Below are positions 8,075 through 16,701 of a stretch of DNA of 64,000 nt, piece after piece. The translations under genes were made by a program, and so were the position numbers. Numbering within the stretch: position 1 is the first letter of the stretch; every line of letters begins with the position of its first letter. The stretch comes from 21-14-0-10-47-8 sp966211455 (GTDB taxonomy: Bacteria; Bdellovibrionota; Bdellovibrionia; Bdellovibrionales; Bdellovibrionaceae). The notes beneath the pieces were generated by a model that was not told the origin of the DNA, did no database searches, and was given only the letters and a program-made list of their open reading frames with translations. The stretch spans positions 183,169-247,168 of the forward strand of contig CBIHNI010000003.1 in NCBI GenBank assembly GCA_966211455.1, read 5' to 3'.

Positions 8075-9784
8075 ATGAAAATGAGCCTGTTGGTTTTGCT
8101 ATTTTCGCTTTCGAGCCTTCTCTCGCTGCCTTTAATGGCGGCCGACGATCTTCCGGATACTTGGGAAAAGGAAATCAAAGAACTGTCGGCCGAAAACCAA
8201 GAACAAGCTCGTCGCATGGCCGAAGACCTGCAAGAATCTTTGAATACAAAAAAGGGCCGTCTTTACATGAACTTTGAACAGGGCATGTATCAAGATGTTT
8301 TAAGCAAGCCTGGATTTTCGAGTGCTGGCGACTGCAGTCGAACCTCGGCCGGCAAAGTTGGTGGAAAAAGCGCGCCCGCCTGTCAGAAGGTGGGCTCTGT
8401 CGGTGCCGAAACCGAAGTGAGTGCCACCGGAACCGTTCGTTTTCAAGAAAAACAAAATGCCGATCTCGATCGTCTTCTGACCGTCTCTTACGAGGTCACC
8501 TACAAAGATAAAGATGGCAAGAGCCAAAAAGGCTGGGTCCCCGCCGACTTGGTGCGCACGACTCCGACAGAAGAAATGAAAGAAAGCTCGGCTTGGTTTT
8601 CTGGAATTTCGGATTGGATTGGCAAAAAGTGCGATGCCGTTCGCGAAAAATTTGGCGATTCAAAACCGCTTCAAGGTAACAATATTCGGGACATGGACGA
8701 CGTTCACTCGGCCGCCAAAAAATGGGCTGAAGATGAAAGACGCACAAAAGATCCTTTGAGCCAAGTCGCCGCCAAGATTTCTCCTTTGATCGGTCAATGT
8801 GTTGTCCCGATGAAAGAAAATGAAAAAAGAGATCAAAAGACCAAGTCTTTCACTCCGCAAATGGACCGCGACGATTTCGAAGGTCCCAAGAATCAGAAGG
8901 CTCAGCATCCCGTCGTCTATGATCAAAAAGTTCTGCCAGAGCTGATGAAAAATTTCTCGACGGCACGAGATCTGAATATCCCGCACCTAAATGCTCGCTC
9001 GCTGATTGAAATCGATTCTTTGGCACGAACCATTTACGCCGAAATGCAGGGCTGCGTTCCGATTGGGGCCGAATATCCAATGGCCGTCGCGCGCGTGATG
9101 AAAAATCGTGAATCCATGATGGCCAACAAACCGGGCAAAAAAAAGGAGTTCATTTATCAACAAGAACCCCAATGGCCGGGAAAAAGCTTGTCGACACAGG
9201 CCGCTTCGTCTCCGGTTCAGTTTACGTCTTGGAATTTGGATATGATCGACTTCGATGAGCTGCGAGAGGCTCGCGGTGACCGGGCGGCAGACCTGATACG
9301 CTCTGGAAAATCTCGCAAAGAGGCCAACATTCAGGCCCGCAAAGAAATCGCACCAGATCCGAATACGAAGGAATATTACAAGTTCAATAAATCAGGATTG
9401 TTGCACACGCTTTGTCCACCTTCGGATCCAAATAAGCCGGATTGGTCCGGACAAGTCCCGCCGGATCCAAATCAACTCGCCATTTGGAAAACGGTCGTGA
9501 AAATCGCAACGGACGCCGTTCTTTATCCAAAAGAGTTCGACAAAAAGACCTCTCAACTGGAAGGCATCGCCCATTACACTTCGGATCGAAGCTCTTTCTA
9601 TGACATGAAACAGGTTTGCCCCTCGATCGAAGGCAAAAAGCTCACCAACAATCGTTGCTTGAATTTGTGGGTGCCACCCAATTCGAACTTGCTAAGCGAT
9701 CCGGCTCTTGTTTGCGGCACCCCAAAGAAAGATAAATCCGCAACGAAAACCCAACGCGGCTCCGTCTCCAAGAAGCGCAAATAG
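8075..9784 (+). CDS. Secreted protein with SleB-like cell-wall hydrolase domain
   Basis: 569 residues behind an AAGGA ribosome site. A Sec signal peptide ends LPLMAADD (about residue 23). A middle segment ending GWVPADLVRT (about 150-160) resembles an SH3-like strand set. From about 310 the protein shows SLARTIYAEMQG with a candidate catalytic Glu323, followed by MAVARVMKNRE and later PVQFTSWN, which parallels SleB/Hydrolase_2 enzymes (YAEARGE, AVAAVVLNR, QFSCW). The C-terminal tail is basic. Predicted to act on peptidoglycan in the periplasm or outside the cell. The domain assignment is by motif reading and is moderately sure. Confidence 0.65.
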   Translation: MKMSLLVLLFSLSSLLSLPLMAADDLPDTWEKEIKELSAENQEQARRMAEDLQESLNTKKGRLYMNFEQGMYQDVLSKPGFSSAGDCSRTSAGKVGGKSAPACQKVGSVGAETEVSATGTVRFQEKQNADLDRLLTVSYEVTYKDKDGKSQKGWVPADLVRTTPTEEMKESSAWFSGISDWIGKKCDAVREKFGDSKPLQGNNIRDMDDVHSAAKKWAEDERRTKDPLSQVAAKISPLIGQCVVPMKENEKRDQKTKSFTPQMDRDDFEGPKNQKAQHPVVYDQKVLPELMKNFSTARDLNIPHLNARSLIEIDSLARTIYAEMQGCVPIGAEYPMAVARVMKNRESMMANKPGKKKEFIYQQEPQWPGKSLSTQAASSPVQFTSWNLDMIDFDELREARGDRAADLIRSGKSRKEANIQARKEIAPDPNTKEYYKFNKSGLLHTLCPPSDPNKPDWSGQVPPDPNQLAIWKTVVKIATDAVLYPKEFDKKTSQLEGIAHYTSDRSSFYDMKQVCPSIEGKKLTNNRCLNLWVPPNSNLLSDPALVCGTPKKDKSATKTQRGSVSKKRK

Positions 9785-9815
9785 CACCTAGCCGACCTGG
9801 GCGGCCCCGCCGCGC

Positions 9816-10871
9816 CTAGGCGGCGCGCTTGGTGAATTGTTGGCAAAGTTCGCCGGAGATGTTTTGCAGGTCCATCACTTTGTCGACGGCTCCCAATTGC
9901 TCGGCGGCGTGGGGCATTCCGTAAACGACGCAGGTTTTTTCACTTTGCGAGATCGTGAAAGCGCCCGCCTTTTTCATTTCCAAAAGTCCTTCGGCTCCGT
10001 CTTTTCCCATTCCGGTTAAAACCACGCCGATGGCGTTTCCGCCAACATATTTCGCCACACTCTTCATCAAGAAGTCAGCGGCAGGGCGGACTCCGTGAAG
10101 CAGCGGCTGCTGATGCAATTTCACATGATAAAAGGCACCATTTCGCACGATTTCCATATGGAAATTTCCCGGAGCCAACAGCACGCGGCCCGGCACAACC
10201 TTGTCGCCATCTTCAGCTTCTTTCACCTCAAATGGAAATTTGGCGTTCAAGCTTTCAGAATATGTCTTCGTAAATCCCGCCGGCATGTGCTGCACGATCA
10301 CCGTTCCTGGCAAGTCCGCTGGCAAACCCGCCAACACGACCTTCAAGGCCTCGGTCCCACCGGTCGAAGAAGCAATCGCCAACAATTGGTGAGTCGTCTT
10401 TGCCATCGCCGTCACGCCCAGCTTGGAAACATGCGCGGGACGAGAATTGGGAACGATTTTCTGCACGCGAGCCCGAGCCGCCATGCGGATCTTGCTGGCA
10501 ATCGCTTCGGTCATCGCTTCCAGAGATTTGGTCACATCCAACGACGGCTTTTCGACCACGTCGATTGCGCCGACTTCCAAAGCTCGCAATGCCGTTTCCG
10601 AGCCCTCTTTCGCCAAAGACGAAATAATCAGCGTGCGAATCGGCATGAACTGCATGACCTTTTCCAAGAAGCTGATGCCATCCATCTTCGGCATCTCCAC
10701 ATCCAGGGTCATGACGTCCGGCTTGTGAGCCACGATCAGTTCACGCGCGGCGAATGGATCCGGTGCCGCACCGACCAGCTCCATGTCGGGACATGAAGTG
10801 ATGATCTTTGAAAGCAGTTTACGGATCACGGCCGAGTCATCGACTACGAGAACTTTGATTTTTGCACTCAC
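9816..10871 (-). CDS. cheB: Chemotaxis protein-glutamate methylesterase CheB
   Basis: 351 residues with a GTG start. The receiver domain (about 1-120) has the acidic pair Asp11-Asp12, phospho-acceptor Asp57 in MTLDVEMP and Lys in VEKPS. After a linker, the CheB methylesterase domain has the triad Ser169 (ASSTGG), His195 (VQHMPAGF) and Asp in GMGKDGAEG. Removes methyl groups from, and deamidates, chemoreceptor glutamines/glutamates in adaptation. Last gene of the cheA-cheR-cheB unit, 20 bp behind cheR. Confidence 0.97.
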   Translation of the reverse strand: MSAKIKVLVVDDSAVIRKLLSKIITSCPDMELVGAAPDPFAARELIVAHKPDVMTLDVEMPKMDGISFLEKVMQFMPIRTLIISSLAKEGSETALRALEVGAIDVVEKPSLDVTKSLEAMTEAIASKIRMAARARVQKIVPNSRPAHVSKLGVTAMAKTTHQLLAIASSTGGTEALKVVLAGLPADLPGTVIVQHMPAGFTKTYSESLNAKFPFEVKEAEDGDKVVPGRVLLAPGNFHMEIVRNGAFYHVKLHQQPLLHGVRPAADFLMKSVAKYVGGNAIGVVLTGMGKDGAEGLLEMKKAGAFTISQSEKTCVVYGMPHAAEQLGAVDKVMDLQNISGELCQQFTKRAA

Positions 10872-10891
10872 AAATCACCGATGTCTTTCTC

Positions 10892-11755
10892 TTAAATCTT
10901 TTGATAAATCGCGCGGCTCAAAGGCTTGATCAAAGTGCTTTTCACGGTGCCTGATTCCGAGTGTCCCAAAATCAGGTAACCACCCGGCGCCAAACATCCC
11001 GCCAGATTGTCGATCACCTTTTTTGTCGTCGGAGGATCAAAGTAAATCAAAACGTTACGACAAAAAATGACGTGAAACTTGTGCTGAAACTGATAATTGC
11101 CTTGTACCAAGTTGAAAGGCGCAAAACGGATCATCGAAGCCAGATCATCCTTCGCCCGATACATGGTGTCTTTGCCCTTGATTGTATCAAAGTATTTGCC
11201 GCGAAGGCTGTCCGGGCATCCGTCCATTTCGTGCAGGGTGTAAGCTCCTTCAGCCGCCTTCTTCAAAACCTGATGGTCGATATCGGTCGCCAGGAATTTT
11301 GTTTTCTGCACTTGTTGCGCGTTCAAATTTTCGCGCATCACAATGGCCGTCGTGTAAGGCTCTTGTCCCGTGCTGGCGGCTGCACACCAAACGCGAAGCT
11401 CGGTGTTCTTTTGAAAATGTGTTTTCAAATACTCTTTGAACCAATCAAAATGCGCATCTTCACGGAAGAAATGTGTCTTGTTCGTCGTCAAAGCGGATAT
11501 AAATTCGCTCAAAAGCTGCGGAGACGGATTTTTCATCTTCTCTTGCAGTTCTTCGTAACCACTCCACTTGTTTTTGCGGATCAGCTTCGTCAGACGATTC
11601 TTCACCAAGGCTTCGTTCTTCGCCGAAGGCGGAAGATTGACTCCGGAAAGCTCGTACATCAGCTCGGCAAAGAATTTGAACTGGGCCTGCGCCAGCGCCA
11701 TATCTTGCAAATTAGCTGAGATATCTTCTACGGCAAACTTCTTTGCGGCGCTCAT
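10892..11755 (-). CDS. cheR: Chemotaxis protein methyltransferase CheR
   Basis: 287 residues. An N-terminal helical domain (with TTNKTHFFRED) leads into the SAM-binding methyltransferase domain with VWCAAASTGQEPYTTAI, ATDID, FCRNVLIYFD and GHSES, all hallmarks of CheR. Methylates glutamates of chemoreceptors. Its ATG overlaps the cheA stop by 4 bases, so it is cotranslated with cheA. Pairs with CheB for adaptation. Confidence 0.97.
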   Translation of the reverse strand: MSAAKKFAVEDISANLQDMALAQAQFKFFAELMYELSGVNLPPSAKNEALVKNRLTKLIRKNKWSGYEELQEKMKNPSPQLLSEFISALTTNKTHFFREDAHFDWFKEYLKTHFQKNTELRVWCAAASTGQEPYTTAIVMRENLNAQQVQKTKFLATDIDHQVLKKAAEGAYTLHEMDGCPDSLRGKYFDTIKGKDTMYRAKDDLASMIRFAPFNLVQGNYQFQHKFHVIFCRNVLIYFDPPTTKKVIDNLAGCLAPGGYLILGHSESGTVKSTLIKPLSRAIYQKI

Positions 11756-13788
11756 GCAGCCATCTCTTCCTGCGAAGATTCAGCCGTACGGGCTTGCGTC
11801 AACGCTGTTGGGTCCAGGATCAGAACTGTGCGTCCATCTCCAAGGATCGCGGCACCCGCAACCTCTGGAACTTCGTGGCCGGCAGAGATCGGTTTGACAA
11901 CCACCTGCGCCTGACCAATGACTTCGTCGACTGGCAAAGCCATCATTCCATGCATCGATTCAATGATAATGAGCATGGTCTCTTCGCGACGGGCGCGAAG
12001 TGAATCCTTCTCATCGTTGGCTTCGTATTTCATATTGTCGATTTGATCCCAATTGATCTTACCGATTGTCTTGCGGATATCGATCACCGGCAAAAGAGCT
12101 TCGCGGATCTTGACGACTTTTCCAGCCATATTCAGCTGCGTATAGTCCTTCGGAACCGCACGCACGATTTCGCGGATCGAATAGATTGGCAGAATGTATT
12201 TCGCCCCTTCGATCGCAACCACGATACCGTCGGTGATCGCCGTGCTCAAAGGAATCGAAAGACGGAATGTTGTTCCCACTCCCATTTTCGACTGAATATT
12301 GATCTTGCCGTTGATCTTCTCAAGGTTCGAGCGAACAACGTCCAAACCCACTCCACGACCTGAAAGATCGCTGACCTTTTCCGCCGTCGAAAATCCCGGA
12401 GCAAAGATAAATTGGAAAACCTGATCATCTGACAGACTTTGTGGGTCCACGCCAGCAGGAACTAATTTCTTTTCGATGGCTTTGGCCAAGACGCGCTCGC
12501 GATTGATACCGCCACCGTCATCAACGATTTCGATCGTCACCGTACCGCCCGTTTGCTTTGCTGAAACCACTACTTTTGCCGTCGCATTTTTACCGCGTTC
12601 TTGGCGAAGCTCTGGCTTTTCAATCCCGTGGTCCATCGCGTTTCGAACCAAGTGCACCAATGGGTCACCCAAAAGCTCAAAGACCGTACGTTCAACCTCG
12701 GTCTCTTCACCAATCAGTTGCAAATCCACTGGCTTGTTTAATGTCAAAGACACGTCACGCACGATACGCTGAATTTTTAAGAACAAAGACTTCAGCGGAG
12801 TCATGCGGATACTTAATGTTTTATCGTACAGTTCACGCACCGTCTTATCCAGCTGGTCGACAATCGCCGCCAAACGCAGGTTGCCGCCGCTGCGAATGCT
12901 TTCGTCATGCACGATCTGATTTTTCAAGACAACAAGCTCACCAACGGCATCCAAAACCGAATCCACACGAGCAGTATCGACCTTAATGGAGCTGGTCGCT
13001 GACTTATTACCACCGCCGCCACCTTTTCCCGCAGGTTCAGCCGGAGCTTTTGCAGATGCTGCTGCCGCGGCCGGTGCCGCAGGTGTCGGAGCAGAAGCTG
13101 CGGGCGCTTTCGGAGCCGCCGCGACTGGTGCCGGAGCCGGCATTTCAACAATCTTTGGTGCCGCTTCCGCAATCGGGGCCGTTTCAACCGCCATTGGGGC
13201 CGGAGCCGCTTCTGTCGGCAAGTCGGTACCAAATTGCGCGGCCAATTCCGCCAACAATTCGTGATTCACGATATCATCAATAGCCGCTGCCGGAGCCGCT
13301 TCCGTCGCTGGAGTCGCCGCCATTTCCTCGATGACCGGAGTTTCTTCAGCCGCCGCGGCAGGTGCCGAAGCTTCGCCACCGCCATTATTGAATTTCTCTG
13401 TTAAAGCTTTCAATTCGGCCGCCAGCTGAGAAGTATCCCAAGAACCCGCTTCGCCCTTTTGCAAAGAGTGAATGCGGTTTTTCAACATATCACCGGATTT
13501 CAGGAGCAACGAAATCACACCGGAGCTCAGGAACTCGGGGTGCATGCGAAGCAGGGCCAACAAGTCTTCGACGATGTGGGCGAATTTTGCCAGATCGGGA
13601 AACCCAACTGCCGATGCCCCACCTTTAATCGAATGGGCCACACGAAAAATTTGCGCCAAATCTTCTTGGATGTTTGCGCCCGTCTCAAGCCCCAGCATGC
13701 TTTCTTCGTACTGCTCAAACATAAAAGCAGACTCGGTTAGAAATTCACCCTGAAGCTCGGCAAAAAATGCGTTGTCAGATTCACTCAT
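11752..13788 (-). CDS. cheA: Chemotaxis histidine kinase CheA
   Basis: 678 residues. P1 HPt domain with phospho-His52 in FRVAHSIKGG; a long Ala/Pro-rich linker (about 145-270) where a P2 CheY/CheB-docking domain would be expected but none is recognisable; P3 dimerisation helix (RVDSVLDAVGELVVLKNQ); P4 ATPase with HLVRNAMDHGIE (N box), DDGGGI (G1) and GRGVGLDVV (G2); P5 CheW-like C-terminus. The apparent absence of P2 may slow or redirect phosphotransfer (inference). First gene of cheA-cheR-cheB and divergent from cheW across 252 bp. Confidence 0.97.
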   Translation of the reverse strand: MSESDNAFFAELQGEFLTESAFMFEQYEESMLGLETGANIQEDLAQIFRVAHSIKGGASAVGFPDLAKFAHIVEDLLALLRMHPEFLSSGVISLLLKSGDMLKNRIHSLQKGEAGSWDTSQLAAELKALTEKFNNGGGEASAPAAAAEETPVIEEMAATPATEAAPAAAIDDIVNHELLAELAAQFGTDLPTEAAPAPMAVETAPIAEAAPKIVEMPAPAPVAAAPKAPAASAPTPAAPAAAAASAKAPAEPAGKGGGGGNKSATSSIKVDTARVDSVLDAVGELVVLKNQIVHDESIRSGGNLRLAAIVDQLDKTVRELYDKTLSIRMTPLKSLFLKIQRIVRDVSLTLNKPVDLQLIGEETEVERTVFELLGDPLVHLVRNAMDHGIEKPELRQERGKNATAKVVVSAKQTGGTVTIEIVDDGGGINRERVLAKAIEKKLVPAGVDPQSLSDDQVFQFIFAPGFSTAEKVSDLSGRGVGLDVVRSNLEKINGKINIQSKMGVGTTFRLSIPLSTAITDGIVVAIEGAKYILPIYSIREIVRAVPKDYTQLNMAGKVVKIREALLPVIDIRKTIGKINWDQIDNMKYEANDEKDSLRARREETMLIIIESMHGMMALPVDEVIGQAQVVVKPISAGHEVPEVAGAAILGDGRTVLILDPTALTQARTAESSQEEMAA

Positions 13789-13906
13789 AGCTTTTCGCTC
13801 CTGATATTCCAGGCCTCCTTATCGGCAAAATTGAGTGGAATTTCTGACACTTGATGAAAGAAAGAACTTTTTTAGCCTTCCGTCTAGCCGACAAAAAAGT
13901 CTCAAC

Positions 13907-13922
13907 CTGAGACGCGTCTCAG
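13907..13922. promoter_or_regulatory. 16-bp perfect palindrome in the cheA-cheW divergent region
   Basis: CTGAGACGCGTCTCAG is a perfect dyad. It is flanked by further CTCA/TGAG half-sites on both sides (from about 13900 to 13927), so several alternative pairings exist. It lies about 120 bp from each start in a 252-bp region between divergent chemotaxis genes, where an operator would be well placed. No T-run follows, so it does not look like a terminator. The binding factor is unknown. Confidence 0.45.
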
Positions 13923-14040
13923 ACTGAGTTCTGGATATGACGACAACATTAATATTTTACGAATAGATCGGTCCAGGGACTTCAGAAACTGGCCATTTTG
14001 CTCGATGAGATAAGGGTCCGCATAACGAGGAGTGAACGAA

Positions 14041-14541
14041 ATGAGTGAAGTTACAAAAGCTCAACCAGGTCAGTACCTGACTTTCCAATTGATGACTGAA
14101 CAGTACGGAGTACCAATTGAGACCGTACGCGAGATCAATCGCGTTGGAGAAATTACTCCAGTTCCACGCACACCGACCTTTGTCAAAGGTGTCATGAATT
14201 TGCGCGGTAAGATCATTCCGGTCATCAATTTACGTGTTCGCTTCGGTATGGATTCACAGGACTATACTCGCGACACTTGTATTATCGTGATCGACACCGA
14301 TTTCGGCCAAGTCGGTATGATTGTCGACGCTGTTAAAGAGGTCGCTGATTTGACTCAAAACCAAATCGAACCGCCTCCAGTGTTGGGTAACGAAAAGACA
14401 ATGTCTTTCATCCGCGGAATGGGAAAGATCGAAGACAAAGTGATCATCTTGGTTGACGTGGTCAGCGCTCTGTCACACGAGCACATGACACAAATCCACC
14501 AGGTCGCCGCTGAACACAACGGCACACAAACTGCCGCTTAA
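14041..14541 (+). CDS. cheW: Chemotaxis coupling protein CheW
   Basis: 166 residues from the ATG at 14041, which has GAGGAG eight bases upstream; a GTG nine bases earlier overlaps that site and is rejected. The CheW SH3-like fold is clear: FQLMTEQYGVPIETVREI, PRTPTFVKGVMNLRGKIIPVINLR, GMIVDAVKEV and KIEDKVIILVDV. Bridges CheA to chemoreceptors at the membrane. Transcribed away from the cheA unit and followed at once by a strong terminator. Confidence 0.97.
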   Translation: MSEVTKAQPGQYLTFQLMTEQYGVPIETVREINRVGEITPVPRTPTFVKGVMNLRGKIIPVINLRVRFGMDSQDYTRDTCIIVIDTDFGQVGMIVDAVKEVADLTQNQIEPPPVLGNEKTMSFIRGMGKIEDKVIILVDVVSALSHEHMTQIHQVAAEHNGTQTAA

Positions 14542-14566
14542 TTCGATCCCAAAAAAAGAAACTACC

Positions 14567-14598
14567 AAAAAGCCAGGACTCAACATCCTGGCTTTTTT
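14567..14598. terminator. Bidirectional rho-independent terminator
   Basis: Stem AGCCAGGA (14571-14578) pairs with TCCTGGCT (14586-14593) with a 7-base loop, flanked by A and T runs that extend the stem. It serves cheW on the plus strand and the convergent transketolase gene on the minus strand. Confidence 0.85.
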
Positions 14599-14610
14599 CT
14601 TTGAGCCACT

Positions 14611-16626
14611 TCAAGACAACGCCAGCGCTGCTTCCACGATGGCCCCGGCATCGATCTTATGATGCTTATACAATTCCTGAGCGGTGTAGGAGCTTTGTCC
14701 GAACTCGCCATGTACGGCCAGTGATTTCAATTTTGCGGAAACACCCGCCTGCAAAAGTTCGAAAGCCACCATCTGACCCAGACCGCCGATTTGTTGGTGA
14801 TCTTCGACCACGATCAGACGACCATCTGCTTTGCGAAGCGCATCTTTCAGGGTCGCAAGATCCAAGCGATTGTGCGAAGCCGAATTCACCACGATCGATC
14901 CACGGCCCTGCGTCTTCAATTTTTCAGAAGCCTGCAAGGCTTGCGGCATACATGAACCCGAAGCCAAAATGACGACCGGATTCGAACCCGTTGCTTCTTG
15001 CACGATCTGCGCTTTTTTCAAATCGAAGCCGCTTGCGCCGTATGTTTTCGGGAAATTTTCACGACCCAAAAAGAAAACCGACGAATGAGGCGTGCGCCCT
15101 GCCTTGCGATCTGCTGCAAACTTTTCGATTGCTTGGGTGATCAAGGCATCAGCCTCTGCACTGCAAGTTAGACAGTAAGTGTCCACATGCGGAATTGAAG
15201 ACGCCATCGCCAGATAACTTAAAGCCTGGTGAGAAGCCCCATCCGCCGCGTCCTGAAATCCCGTATGCGAATAAATGCAGATCATCGGTGCTTCACTGAG
15301 CGATGCCATCGTCAGCGGTAATGCTCCTTTGGTCACACCAAACTGTGCAAAAGTATCGACCACCGGGATGTATCCCATTTTCGAAAAGCCCGCCGCTGTT
15401 GAAACCATGTTGGATTCGGCAATCCCGACATCGATGGAAAGCTGCGGGAACTCTTTGCGGAATCCGGCCACACCCGTTGAACCTGGAAGATCCGATGTGA
15501 TCGAAACCACCGGATAGCCATTTTTCACCGCTTTGATCATCGCCGAAGCAACGCCGACTTGGATTTTCTCTTCCGGCACCGACGGCTTCACTTCCGAAGC
15601 TTTGAGTTTCTTTTCCCAAGCCAAAAGCTCTTCGATCCATCCGTCAAATTCTTTCGGATATTCGCCATCATAGATTTCTTTTAGAAAAGCTGACATTTCC
15701 GAAGGCGATTTCAAAGGGAAACCGTGGCCACCGCTGGAAGATTCGGCGGTTTTCTTGCTGCCGATGCCCTTGATAGTCTTCGCCCGAATCGCAATTGGCA
15801 CCGATGGATTGCTGCGTGCTTCTTGGATCGCCGCCGAAATCGTGTCCACACATTTTTGCAGATCGTGCCCGTCCGGCAGATTCACAAGCTTCCATCCCAA
15901 AGTCGCCAAAGCTTCAAAGCTCGGGGACATCGAGAAAATATCTTTATCCAAGCGACCCGAAAGACCGGTGTTGTTGTCACTGATAATCAAAACAAATGGC
16001 GCCACTTTGCCTGCCCGAGCAAACCCCGGAATCGCCGCCATCGCCTCGCGCGCTTCGCCTTCCATACAGGCGCCATCGGAAATCGCTGTGATCGTCACGC
16101 GATTCTTTTTCCCGGCCAAGGCATCGGCCATCGCCAATCCCTGACTTTGTGGGAAAGCGGAACCCAAAGGGCCGTTGCTCATCATCACTGCTTGCGGGAA
16201 CAGGTGGGTTTCACCATGTCCCGTCAGCGGGCTTCCCATGGCACGGAAAGTTTTCAGCTTTTCGAAAGTCAAATCGGCGAAACCATAATTGGCCTTCAAT
16301 GCATACAGACCGTTTTCGCAGTGACCGGCGTCATTCACCAAATTGAACAGCTCATGCCAAGGCTGATTTTTTTGATGAGCCTCGCTGTAGACCAAGCCAT
16401 GCAAAGCCGACATCAATTCGGCGAAAGCGGCGGGACCGCCGTAATGGCTGGCGGCTCCCCCCAAAACGGCATACATATCCATCAAAGCCACCAAAGCCCG
16501 AGTCGACTTGGGATCAGCCAGTCGCAAAGGACCGTTCGGCCCACGAACGCTGACCGCATAATGCGGTTCTGGTTTCGGATTGCCGGCCAGTTTGTTTGGA
16601 TAAGGAATAGGTTGAGGCAAAGTCAT
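14611..16626 (-). CDS. Diverged transketolase
   Basis: 671 residues from the ATG at 16626 (GGAGA ribosome site). The thiamine-diphosphate/Mg site is present but altered: SDGACMEG replaces the usual GDG..EG, with DNNTG downstream. The pyrimidine domain has the catalytic Glu in VGIAESNMVSTAAGF, then ADGASHQAL where the substrate-binding His lies, and the C-terminal domain reads VVILASGSCM and IVVEDHQQIGGLGQMV. Expected to move two-carbon units in the pentose phosphate pathway. The N-terminal part differs from standard Tkt, so another thiamine-dependent ketol transfer is possible. Monocistronic, convergent with cheW. Confidence 0.75.
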   Translation of the reverse strand: MTLPQPIPYPNKLAGNPKPEPHYAVSVRGPNGPLRLADPKSTRALVALMDMYAVLGGAASHYGGPAAFAELMSALHGLVYSEAHQKNQPWHELFNLVNDAGHCENGLYALKANYGFADLTFEKLKTFRAMGSPLTGHGETHLFPQAVMMSNGPLGSAFPQSQGLAMADALAGKKNRVTITAISDGACMEGEAREAMAAIPGFARAGKVAPFVLIISDNNTGLSGRLDKDIFSMSPSFEALATLGWKLVNLPDGHDLQKCVDTISAAIQEARSNPSVPIAIRAKTIKGIGSKKTAESSSGGHGFPLKSPSEMSAFLKEIYDGEYPKEFDGWIEELLAWEKKLKASEVKPSVPEEKIQVGVASAMIKAVKNGYPVVSITSDLPGSTGVAGFRKEFPQLSIDVGIAESNMVSTAAGFSKMGYIPVVDTFAQFGVTKGALPLTMASLSEAPMICIYSHTGFQDAADGASHQALSYLAMASSIPHVDTYCLTCSAEADALITQAIEKFAADRKAGRTPHSSVFFLGRENFPKTYGASGFDLKKAQIVQEATGSNPVVILASGSCMPQALQASEKLKTQGRGSIVVNSASHNRLDLATLKDALRKADGRLIVVEDHQQIGGLGQMVAFELLQAGVSAKLKSLAVHGEFGQSSYTAQELYKHHKIDAGAIVEAALALS

Positions 16627-16701
16627 GATCTCTCCGTTGACGCTGGGTCTGCGATCGACTGTTTGTTTACAAATGACCATTCAAAATTTATCCTCTTTGA
16701 C

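Noticed and set aside
9785..9840. GC-rich inverted repeats between the SleB-like gene and cheB as a terminator
   Set aside because: Pairing is interrupted and no T-run follows on either strand; it also extends into the cheB 3' end.
10095..10796. 233-codon plus-strand frame in cheB
   Set aside because: Antisense of cheB; His/Arg/Gln-rich composition typical of shadow frames here.
15724..16701. N-terminal extension of the adenosine deaminase frame by about 326 codons
   Set aside because: It is antisense to the transketolase coding sequence and adds nothing like a domain; the ATG at 16702 starts the family exactly.
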